From Pleurodeles waltl (lineage: Eukaryota > Chordata > Amphibia > Caudata > Salamandridae): a stretch of 64,000 nucleotides of DNA. A program made the translations under genes and the position numbers. Shown here piece after piece: positions 11,359 through 21,500 of this stretch (its first letter is position 1; each line of letters opens with the position of its first letter). Under the pieces are notes generated by a model. That model saw only the letters and a program-made list of their open reading frames with translations, was not told the DNA's origin and did no database searches. The stretch spans positions 62,243,533-62,307,532 of the forward strand of contig NC_090444.1 of assembly GCF_031143425.1 (NCBI RefSeq), read 5' to 3'.

Positions 11359-13409
11359 CCATCACCACCGACGCCAACAACGCAGCCCTCAGCCTCACAC
11401 AGTGGATCACCAACTGCGCCGACAACCTCGCCCCTCTCAGAAGCCACCCAAGAGAGACCAACATCAGGAAACCTCCTTGGTTCACAGACTCCCTCAAAGA
11501 ATCCAAGAAAACCTGCAGTTCCCTCGAAAAAACCTGGCGCAAAGAACACACTGCAGAAAATATGTCAGCCCTCAAGACCGCCACCCGTGAACACCACCAG
11601 CTGATCCGCTCCACCAAAAGAACATCTTTCAAAGAGAGACTGGACAACAACACTCACAACAGCAAAGAACTCTTCAACATCGTCAAAGAGCTCTCCAATC
11701 CCAACGCCAGCTCCAACACCATCACGCCCTCAGAAGAACTCTGCAACTCCCTCGCTACTTTCTTCCATTGAAAGATCACCGACCTACACGACAGCTTCGG
11801 ACCCCAGATCCCGCCGACCACCACTGAACCAACAGCCCCAGCCATTACCCTCAACGCCTGGACCCCCATCAGCTCTGAAGAGACTAGAATCACCATGAAC
11901 ACCATCCACTCCGGCTCCCCTTCGGACCCGTGCCCCCATCACATCTTCAACAAAGCTGATGCCATCAACGCCCCCTACCTCCAGAGCATCATCAACGGCT
12001 CGTTCGCTTCTGCCACCTTCCCTGAGAGCTGGAAACACGCGGAAGTCAACGCCCTCCTGAAAAAACCTACGGCGGACCCCAACGACCTGAAGAACTTCCG
12101 CCCCATCTCGCTCCTCCCCTTCCCGGCCAAGGTCACCGAGAAGGCCGTCAACAAACAACTGACCAACTTCCTCGAAGACAACAACCTGCTCGACCCCTCC
12201 CAGTCTGGTTTTCGGGCCAACCACAGCTCGGAAACCGCCCTCATCGCAGTCACCGATGATAGCAGAACCCTGATGGACAAAGGATAAACAACCGCCCTCA
12301 TCCTCCTAGACCTCTCGTCTGCCTTTGACACCATGTGCCACCGCACCCTAATAACCCGCCTCCGCTCCACTGGTATCCAAGGACAGGCCCTGGACTGGAT
12401 CATCTTGTTCCTCTCTGACCAAACCCAAAGAGTCTTCCTCCCGCCCTTCTGCTCAGAACCCACCGAGATCATCTGCGGCGTTCCACAAGGCTCCTCGCTC
12501 AGCCCTACCCTCTCCAATATCTACATGAGCCCCCTCGCCAACATCGCTCGCAAACACAACATCAACATCATCTCCTACGCTGACGACACCCAGCTGATAC
12601 TCTCCCTCACCAAAGACCCGGCCACCGCCAAAACCAACCTACAGGAAGGAATGAAAGACGTCGCGGGATGGATGAAGCTCAGCCGCCTGAGGCTGAACGC
12701 AGACAAGATGGAGGTCCTCATCCTCGGAAACTCCCCGTCCGCCTGGGACGACTCTTGGTGGCCCACGGCCCTGGGCACCGCACCAACCCCTTCAGACCAC
12801 GCATGCAACCTCAGGTTCATCCTGGACCCCCTCCTCACCATGACCAAGCAGGTCAACGCCGTCTCGTCATCTTGCTTCCACACCCTTCGCATGCTCCGAA
12901 AGAACTTCCGCTGGATCCCCTCCAACACCAGAAAAACAGTTACCCACGACCTCGTCACAAGCCGCCTGGACTACGGAAACACCCTATACGCAGGAACCAC
13001 CGCAAAACTACAGAAACGTCTTCAGCGCATACAGAACGCCTCCGCACGCCTCATCCTCAACGTACCACGCCACAGCCACATATCCGCCCACCTGAAACAC
13101 CGGCACTGGCTCCCCGTCAACCAAAGGATCACCTTTAGGCTCCTTACCCACGCACACAAAGCCCTCCACAAAAAGGGCCCCGAATACCTCAACAGTCACC
13201 TCGCTTTCTACACGCCGACCTGCCAACTCCGCTCAACCAGCCTCGCTCTCGCCGCCGTCCCTCGCATCCGCAGAACCACTGCTGGAGGCAAATCCTTCTC
13301 CTACCTGGCAGCCAAGACATGGAACTCCCTTCCAATTCACCTCAGAACTACCCGGGACCACCTCACCTTCAGGAAGCGCCTCAAGACCTGGCTCTTCGAG
13401 CAGCAGTAA
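11359..13409 (+). pseudogene. L2/CR1-like LINE: linker and reverse transcriptase, broken
   Basis: One frame runs from about 11500 to 13409, with TGA at 11769-11771 and TAA at 12285-12287 as the visible stops. RT landmarks: WKHAEVNALLKKP, NFRPISLLPFPAKV, SGFRANHSSETAL, LLDLSSAFDTMCH (first catalytic Asp), GVPQGSSLSPTLSNIYM and ISYADDTQL (catalytic Asp pair, about 12575-12600). The C-terminal part (LQRIQNASARLI, HWLPVNQRITFRLL, SFSYLAAKTWNSLP, LKTWLFEQQ) is the post-RT region typical of CR1/L2 LINEs. Before the L1 insertion it was one unit with the endonuclease at 2789-4017. Confidence 0.88.
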
Positions 13410-13485
13410 CCCCCCCCTAGTGCCTTGAGACCCTCACGGGTGAGTAGCGCGCTCTGTAAATGCCTTGATTGATTGATTGAACTTA
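13410..13485 (+). other. 3' end and (TTGA)n tail of the L2/CR1-like LINE
   Basis: A short 3'UTR (gggtgagtagcgcgctctgtaaatgc) followed by ttgattgattga. In CR1/L2 LINEs the 3' end is recognised by the encoded RT and ends in a short tandem repeat. The same block recurs in reverse orientation at 31261-31400. Confidence 0.8.
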
Positions 13486-14389
13486 GAATGGGTAAAATGC
13501 CAATACTTGCGTCCACAACTCCCAAACCTCCATTTACCCAACAGCCACAGGCGCCATACCACCCTTTGGTTTTTAAATCTCCCATGGCTCTCCAACCCCC
13601 TGAGATCTGCTCTCGAGTAAGTCCTGACACTAGCTCTTTTAGGCAGGTCTGCACTCATCTGACTTTTTGTGCAGTGCCTTACATAGATTCCTTCCCTGGG
13701 GCTGACTGGCAGGCCTCCAGCCAATTCATAGTGGTATGTGCATTCTGTTGTGCAGTCAGGGAGGGAACACCACACCTGGGTCCCTTCCCAAGGTGTAGAG
13801 CTCTTCGCCTTCGGACTTTATTGGGAGAGGCCACTGAACCAACTGACCCCACTTGACCAGTGTAGAAGAGGTGGTGTCAGTCATGAAATGAATGCCAATT
13901 AAGGTTAACAAGAGATATCAGCTGATAATATTTTGTTTGTCCTTTTATACCCCTGCTGCGGCCCTTGTTACTCCTGGTCATGGGAGTGAGAGGAACTGAA
14001 GGTGAACTGTGTTTAAGGGCTTAGTTTTCTTGTGGTAGTTTCCACTCCTGGCTGTTCCTCTTGCCCTTCAGCAGCAAACAGAAGGATGTTGAGGAACTAA
14101 GAGTAGGACCTTGGGTTAACCTTCTGAGGTCTGCAAGGGGCAATTCAGCTAACCACTGCATTTTGGTGAATCAGCGTCCAAGGATCCATCCTTTTTTGTG
14201 TGTCTGTTGTTCTTTGCTTCTGGGTCCTTGCTGCCCAAGTGGCCTCTATGAGGTCTTGGCTTTTGGAAGAGCTGACACACGCCCAGGGAGTGATGCTGCA
14301 AATGTAGAACACTAGTGTGGAGCTCCCTAAAGGATCCCAACTCTAACTGCACCAGGTGTCAATGGTTCTATAATAAGTGTGAATAATAG
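13486..14389. other. Unassigned sequence, no gene seen
   Basis: Unique-looking sequence with only short frames and no recognisable domain or repeat boundary. Confidence 0.4.
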
Positions 14390-14970
14390 CGGTGAAAGAG
14401 AGGATCTCTGTAGCGTGCCTCGCCATTAACTCTGTCCAAGGGTAGGCGTAGTGAGTGCCGACAAAACGGATAAAATAGGGCCTAAAATTCATTTTAGGTA
14501 GTACCTGATGCGTCAATGACCCCAACGCACTGTATCAAAAGACTTTTGTTGATCCGGGGAGAGTAAGGCTATGGGTCCACCAAGTTCCCTCACTCAGGAA
14601 AGTGTGGTATGCAGGCACCAGAGGCAATGTTGTGTACTCCTGCTGGCATGAAGCTGTTTTGTTCCTTGTGTATAACCATTTGCATTACACTGTGTAGTCT
14701 CAAAGCAGTATCTTAGCAAGGGTTCTAGATTTTATATTAATTTTGGGAAGTCAGGCAATATGAAGTACAGAATTCTGGGGACTTCTGCGATAATTGCCCC
14801 TCGCAGATATTATGGTAATATTAGCTTCTCATAAGCCTCTTCAAACAGCGCTTTCAATTGTGATGTCACCAGGGAGGTGTATTTCTTGAAGAATTCTAAC
14901 TGGTATCCATTGGGTCCTGGTGTTTTCTCAGGGGCCTTTGCATCCCATTTGATCTCTTCCTCAGTAGTAG
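14390..14970 (-). pseudogene. Degraded L1-like reverse transcriptase fragment
   Basis: On the minus strand from 14970 down, a broken translation reads KAPEKTPGPNGYQLEFFKKY, then LKALFEEAYEKL. This corresponds to the 'K.PG.DG...EFYK' entry block of L1-type RTs. Further down (about 14560-14390) is SFDTVRWG, a decayed 'KAFD.VEW' motif, and then SLSPLLFTL from the '.QGCPLSPLLF' block. Stops and frameshifts are frequent and the YADD motif is not readable. This is an old copy unrelated in age to the 4031-11345 element. Confidence 0.65.
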
Positions 14971-15294
14971 GAAGATCAAGCTTTTTCTATCCTCCCTCTA
15001 CAGTTTCCGCAGTCAGAGAGCCCTAATAATGGGGTTCTGAAATTCATCATGGGGAGATAGGACATATATGTACAACATTCTATAATAGGAAACAAACACC
15101 TTTTCAAGTTCAAGCAACCCCACAAAATATGCTGCTCTCTGCTGATGACGAGCAAAACCCAGAAACACATGTCCAGAGATACACAGCACTTGCTGCACCT
15201 ACTAAGGGGAAAGACTTTGATTACTTTTGTTAATGTAAAACTAATCTGACTGTATTTACCAAGATGCATTGGGGCTAACTTTTTGCTGGAGTGT

Positions 15295-15800
15295 GAGGCA
15301 GTGTGCTCCCTTTTTTTGCACCTTTGCAATGTCTACCGAGGCTGTACACAATTTGCATGCATCTTCCCATCTTGATGGGTGGTCACGGCTCACGGGGATT
15401 CCTGAGGAGCGGGATGGCGCGCAGGGGAGGGAGGGTAACTAATACATTTACTTTTATTAACATAACATTTAAAAAAACATACCTCCTCCACTGCGCGCGT
15501 TCCTCTCTCCCGCATCGTTGCTGTACGCAGGCACAGGCTCCCAGCCTGCCCTGCGGCCAATCCTGAAGCTGCTCAAAGCAGCGTTAGGATTGGCTGGGAG
15601 TGCCCTGGCGGTGTTTCTCGGCTGGAGAGAACCCTGTGTGCATGTGTCTTTGAACGGTCCAAGACGGCCGGCCAAACACATATACACTCTGAGGGGAGTG
15701 CCCAGTGCACTTCCCCCTGCTCGTCACCGACAATGCCCCGCCCCTTTCACAAGGAAGGGATAATCAATAGTTTATTATCCCTTCCTGGTGAAAGAATTTG
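15295..15800. other. Unassigned insert with a terminal-type hairpin
   Basis: A GC-rich block that interrupts the degraded L1-like element. It ends in an imperfect hairpin at 15747-15794, where aaggaagggataat pairs with attatcccttcct around an 8-10 base loop. It may be a small DNA transposon or SINE. No protein is encoded. Confidence 0.35.
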
Positions 15801-15883
15801 CTGCGGTTGCTGCTGGCGGGGGTGACGCTCCTCCGCCCTCATGGAGGAGCCGCCCCTGTAGATGGGACAATTCACGAGACATA

Positions 15884-16031
15884 GTGCCTGATTTAGATTT
15901 CAGCGGACGGATATTCTGTCTGCCGAAATATAAATCCCATTGTAAATAATGGGATTTATATTTTGGCGAACAGGATATCTGTCATCATTGTGACAGAGTA
16001 AACAGTCCGCCAAAATCTAAATCAGGCCCAT
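15884..16031. mobile_element. MITE-like element, about 148 bp
   Basis: Ends are inverted repeats: gtgcctgatttagattt on the left and aaatctaaatcaggccc on the right. Inside, a second perfect palindrome (left arm 15926-15941) can form a hairpin. Size, terminal inverted repeats and lack of coding capacity fit a non-autonomous DNA transposon. The superfamily is not assigned, because the target duplication is too short to read with certainty. Confidence 0.6.
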
Positions 16032-16339
16032 AATCTTTAATTGCTGGCCAATACAGAAGTTTCCCCGCCTTGACGTCCATTTCAAATATTCTACTTCATT
16101 AGTATAACCAACCATTCAGCGCCGTATTGAGCAATTTTTGTTTGCCAGAGAAGACAATCCCTATCTGTAATTAAAAAGCCTGGCCCCCCCCTCCCCAAAT
16201 GGACAATTTCTTTCCTGCTAGTGGCCAATTAGCTGCCAATTTGGCCCATAGCATAGCCCCAGCTAACCAGTTTAAAGGCCTGCCATACCATTGCCACAGA
16301 GGAGACAATATTCAGCAATTTTACCCCTCAAATACTCCA

Positions 16340-16740
16340 TGAAATCATCATCTTAAAGCCACCAGGTGTTCATTCACAATACCGCTGGTGCACTCTGCCA
16401 TCGACGATAGATGGTTGACTGGATAAGTGAGTGACCTGAGAGCCCCATGGGAAGTATGACTCAGGAGGTCACCGTGTGACACTTCATAGCCGGTATACAG
16501 ACGTAATCTATTTGAGAATGCATGGAACATGCAAAGCAATGGTATGTAAATTGCTTAGTCGTCGCATGGTGGCAACAAGTCCCATTGGGGTGATCCGCAG
16601 AGAGCAATGAGCAGCATGATGAGTTGCAGGGGCACCACTTGTGTCCAAAAAAAGAGTCCACACCACATTAAAGTCTCCTTCCATTACTGTCATACCTGAT
16701 GGGGAGTCCCCCAAAAGAGGAGTCAATGCAAGCATCTTAG
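16340..16740 (-). pseudogene. Degraded L1-like endonuclease fragment
   Basis: The minus-strand translation contains VMEGDFNVVWTLFLDTSGA, a decayed 'GGDFN.V.D..LDR' endonuclease motif. Further on is QIDYVCIP, matching the 'RIDY.L.S' strand, and a GLSGHSLI-like relic of the SDH motif. It lies upstream (in minus orientation) of the RT fragment at 14390-14970, the normal L1 order. Both are probably parts of one old element split by later insertions. Confidence 0.6.
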
Positions 16741-18063
16741 CCTTGGTAAAAAAAGGGGGGGGGGGCTAGGGTTGTCCTTCAGCGTCCTTCGCATGGCCAA
16801 AAAGATCTAGATTGGTAGATTCTACCTTTCACACCTCAGGTTAGACACTTCAGTTAATCATCTAGGGAAACCGTTCATCCTCTGGGGGTCAAAATATGCA
16901 CCTCGACCTCTGTGACGTGGTCATCTACCTGTTCTAGATTCTGTGGGAGAAGTGTCACATCACACCCCACTGTGCTGATTTAGGTCTCCGATGCCTTTCC
17001 CGTGTAAGCAATTGCTCATACAATAACTTCTGTGGAGCTTTTATCACAAGGACCTGTGCTTGGAGTATGCTGACGAAAAGCCTCCGCGTCTCCTGTTTTC
17101 CTGCCTGTGGCTCAGGGGGCCTTGATTTTAGTGATTTTGTCCAATTTGAACTGTCTCAACATGGAAATATTTTTTGTCATCTCTGATGCACCAGACAGGA
17201 GTAAGTGCATAAATGAAGGTACCCAAGGAGGTTGCAATCCATCCAGCCAGGGAAGAGAGGGGACCAGTAAGCCGGCACCAACCACCATAGACACCAATGG
17301 AGCCTACCAGCTGTGGATAGCAGGGCGGGAGGAGTGGCTCACAATGATGTCCATAGGCTTCCAGCTAGATGCGGCCTCTAAATGGCGAGCAGTTCAGTGA
17401 CTCACACCAAGGTAATTGTGTCCACGGAGGCCCAGGCTTCCAGGCCCACCTTAAACTTGAAACCCAGCGGTGAGAGCCTGCTGGAGCACATAACAGGCAG
17501 ACAGTCCAACACTTCTCAGGCACAGGTCTTGGCCTCACTCAGGGTCCTTCACCATTGTCCGTGCAGTGGTTTCATGTACCAGTGCAGACCATGGGGCCCA
17601 CAAACGGGAGGACCATGGCCCTGCCCTCTCACGGCCCCTAGGGAGCCAATCAAGTCAGGTCCCTGATTAGCCTACGCATCCTCCCTGGTGACGCCCACCT
17701 CAAGGCCACAACAGCCAACAGGCCCAGGACGCCCAGGTCAAATTGAGCAAACCAGGACTCCCTCAGCCTAGCCCCGGTGGTCCAGTCACTGCTCCACCTC
17801 CTCCTCCATGGCCTTGGATTAGCGTCCCCTTCAAGGGGGCAGCAGCATCCCAGAGTCCATCGCTACCATCAGCAGCTCCATGAGAACCATCCCAGGCAAG
17901 AGCATCCCATGCCCACACTCCTGGCCTCCGCAGCTCAGGACCCAGCCACCGCTGCGGACTGCACATCACCGCCTCCACCACACAAGTGATACTGCCCCGG
18001 TCCTGAGTCTCCCCTGCCATCAGTGGAAGCAGAAATGCTTCAATGTTAAAGGGCTAAGGAGGG
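16741..18063. other. Unassigned sequence, possibly the 5' part of the old L1-like element
   Basis: Contains a short G-run at about 16757 and only short frames. A CCA-rich, GC-richer stretch at 17760-18030 could be the 5'UTR of the minus-strand L1-like remnant, by position only. No host exon was recognised. Confidence 0.35.
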
Positions 18064-18587
18064 GTGTAACAAATGATTAATCTCCCAGGGATGATTTCAA
18101 GGAAACACGACTGCCATCTTGCAAGCTCTGCCTACGCCCTCCCTCAGGGTTGTTTATATTTCATACCATGTTTTATGGTATTCCACTGTTATATTTAAAT
18201 TGCGGCTATTTTGTACCATTGCCAGTATACATCATTTGTCTATGAAGAGTTAAGATAGTTAAGCATGTATAAGAGTAACCACGTTTTACTATTAAATGTA
18301 TGTAAACGGACCTGTCTTAAAAAGTGCTGCTGTTGTATAGTCTGTTGTATTTTCTATGAGAGTTTATGACATGTTATAAATAGCGAACTATGACCTCTGG
18401 AGTAGGAGGAGCTTGTGAACAGGGAAGGCATGCCCTCTGCTTAGTGGTATGCCAACCAGTAAAGATTTACAAAATGTCAGGAAGGCGTGAATATCACTCT
18501 GGGCTTATGCTGAACTGCACTGTGTGTTGTGTCATCAGTTTCTTCTGCCATCTGTCGAAGACTCATATCTTGCTTATTCCCTCACAG
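18064..18587 (+). promoter_or_regulatory. Possible promoter/LTR-like stretch and splice acceptor before the giant exon
   Basis: AT-rich sequence beginning tgtaacaaatg with a TATA-like tataaatag at 18375-18383. It ends in a good splice acceptor: polypyrimidine ttgcttattccctcacag with AG at 18586-18587. The acceptor argues that 18588 begins an internal or last exon and that the true start codon is in an upstream exon not identified here. A role for the TATA-like box as a start site for this gene or for an old LTR is only a suggestion. Confidence 0.4.
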
Positions 18588-21500
18588 GGTGGCAAGTACG
18601 CTCAAGAGAGCGTTTGGATTGCTGATGAAGTATATGGGAGGCCCCCTGGAGACAGACACGTGCCAGCTCTGCGGAAACGCCTTCTGCCAGGAGTGCGGAC
18701 TTGTGCTCCATTCTGATGGACTCCCAGATGGCCTGGATGTCGAGAGTACAAGAGCCCGGCGGGGCTCTTCGAGGAAAGTGAGGCAACGCAGTCTCACGTC
18801 CAGCAATCGAGGCAGTGGGAAAGGCGTGCCAAAAACCAGTAATCCGTCATCCCAATCGATCCATCATTCAGTATCAATGAGCTCCTCAGATGAATCAATA
18901 TACGGATCTTCGCTTCACTCTGCTTACCCGAGGAAAAGGAGCATCCTGGTTGACTGCCGGGACAGGGCTTGTCCCAGGAACTGCTGCTGCTTTGGAACCA
19001 GTGCATGGAAACGGTCTTGCGGAATGGCCACCTCTCGTCCATCAGATAAGCCAATGAGAGAGCGACGATCCAGAGGCAGGAAAAGGTACCAAACAGACAG
19101 CTTGCAGGTTTCCAGGTGTCCAAGGAGCACCACCAATCAGAAGAGGAACAGTGACACCAGCTACCTGTCCAGCTCAACCTCTTCCTCATACAGGATGATA
19201 CCATCTCAGCAAAGCTTGCCTACAGATGCATCCAGCCGACGGCTTTTATTGCCGGGTGACACATCAGGACGGCTCTCCAGTAGTTCTGATGATGACTTGA
19301 TTCAGTCATGTCACAGTGGCCATACAACTACATACTCTGGGAGGTCCACACCACATTCTGGCACATCTTTGTATTCTGATATATCAAGCATGGAAAGTGC
19401 ACGGCCATTGGAGTCGAAACCTGCGTTCCCTATATCCTCACTCTGTAATGATGAGGCATTTTCTCCCTCCGGTGTTTCACTAACCCTTCCTCCATATGCC
19501 AGGAAAATATCATTTCCACAGATCGTCGACATTCCAGACAGCGAAGAGGACTCTTCCCGTGTTTCCCATTTCAGTTGCCTGCTCCAAGAAGCTCAGTCAA
19601 CCAGAATTGCACATCTGCTGAGACAAAGAGTTCTACACCCTCTGTATGGCTTTCCCGAACCAGTAGCACAGTCACAAAAATGGGCAGAGGAAAAGCAAAA
19701 AACTAATGAAAAGAAAATAAGCCAATGCCCTGGGAAATTTGTGCCTAAAATTCAGATTAATGACAACATCTTGACTCCACCAATGAAGGAGGATGGAGAA
19801 GGTTTAAGGAGTGACCCCAGCATGGAGACATCATTTCTTAGCGACGCAATAAAGGAAAGGCTGGAGTTGCACCTCAACAACAAAGCCTTACAGAATGTCT
19901 GTGGATTGCCAACCACTGTCCAGAAATCTCAGGGAATGTTCATGCCTTTAGCCCCCACACCTCTCAAGCCCACACCATGTAGAAAGCGTGTCAAAATAGT
20001 GCTTGCAGCTCTTGTGAGCTCGGAGGCCCAGCAACTTCTTGAGGCACACTTCCAGAAGAAGTTCCAGAAGCATCATTCTACACTTCTTGGAAAAATATCA
20101 GAATCTGCACAAGAGGTTCTTCCTTCAGGGTCCCCAAGACCAGACCATGAGAGCTTAAAGGACACTGCTGAGATGAACGAAGGGCCACCCATCAAAATCA
20201 CAACTAAAAAAACTGACAAAATGAATAAGCAGCAAACAGAGACGTGTGTTAGTACAGGAATGGAACAAATGCCTTCACAAGTGAAAGAGTTTGGGCAAAA
20301 CCATGTTTTCTTGGCAAACTCTCACCTTCCAAAATGTGTTTTCAAGGGCCAAGGAATTAAAAGGCCAAGAGTCGGAAACATGCCATCCTTAAGTCACGAC
20401 GTCATGCGCAGCCTAGAACAGAACCTGAGCCGCAAACACCATGTGCTTTTTAGTGGGCCTTCCCCTCACCCCACAAATTCACAGCCTTCTCTGCCGGTCG
20501 AGTCTGGAACATCCTCCATTATGCTGAAGAAGAAAGAAGCACGTTTTGTAGAGTCCAAAACAGGACATAGCAGGGAATTATGTGGCCAAAAAAAGCTGCT
20601 GCTTGCCAAGGGGACACTGCCAGTCAAGCGAAAGCAGTCATTCTCTGTTGCATCGCCTCCTCCTCCCAAAATGCAACAAAAGCAAGGAGTGAAAACATCA
20701 CTGTGGCCAAGAGAGCAGAAAAATGCATCCTCTGTGCCTAAAACCACATCAAGTACAAGTTCACTAGGGAGTAAACCCCGTGTAGCAAATGGAGGCAGTA
20801 AGAGGAGGAGGAGGAGGAGGAGGAGGAAGTGTCATCCAGCTGTGACTAAAAGGTCTCAGCAGATGTTAATTAAAGGATTGGAACCATGCTTGCCCAAACC
20901 TCTCATCACAGGGAGCAAGTGCCTGCTTCCCAGGCCATGCCCTAGTCAAGAGAAGATTAGATATGTACAGACGGATGGCTTGGAACCATGCTTGCCCAAA
21001 CCTCTCATCACAGGGAGCAAGTGCCTGTTTCCCAGGCCATGCCCTAGTCAAGAGAATATTAGATATGTACAGACGGATGGCTTGGAACCATCCTCGCCCA
21101 CACCTCTCATCACAGGGAGCAAGTGCCTGCTTCCCAGGCCATGCCCTAGTCAAGAGAAGATTAGAAATGTACACACGGATGACTTGGAACCATGCTCACC
21201 CAAACCTCTCATCACAGGGAGCAAGTGCCTGCTTGCCAGGCCATGCCCTAGTCAAGAGAAGATTAGAAATGTACAGACGGATGACTTGGAACCATGCTCG
21301 CCCAAACCTCTCAAGCCCACACCATGTAGAAAGCGTGTCAAAACAGTGCTTGCAGCTCTCGTGAGCTCGGAGGCCCAGCAACTTCTTGAGGCACACCTCC
21401 AGAAGAAGGTCCAGAAGCATCATTCTACACTTCTTGGAAAAATATCAGAATCTGCGCAAGAGGTTCTTCCTTCAGGGTCCCCAAGACCAGACCATGAGAG

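Larger units (their letters stand above)
2789..13485 (+). mobile_element. L2/CR1-like LINE, split by an L1-like insertion
   Basis: The left part (2789-4030) carries a PHD-like zinc motif and an AP-type endonuclease. The right part (11346-13485) carries the linker and reverse transcriptase. The element ends in a short 3' region with a (TTGA)n tail, typical of the CR1/L2 group. Both parts are in the same orientation and join at one copy of the 13-bp target duplication made by the nested L1-like element. Several stops, a frameshift and a 232-bp internal duplication make it inactive. Confidence 0.85.
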
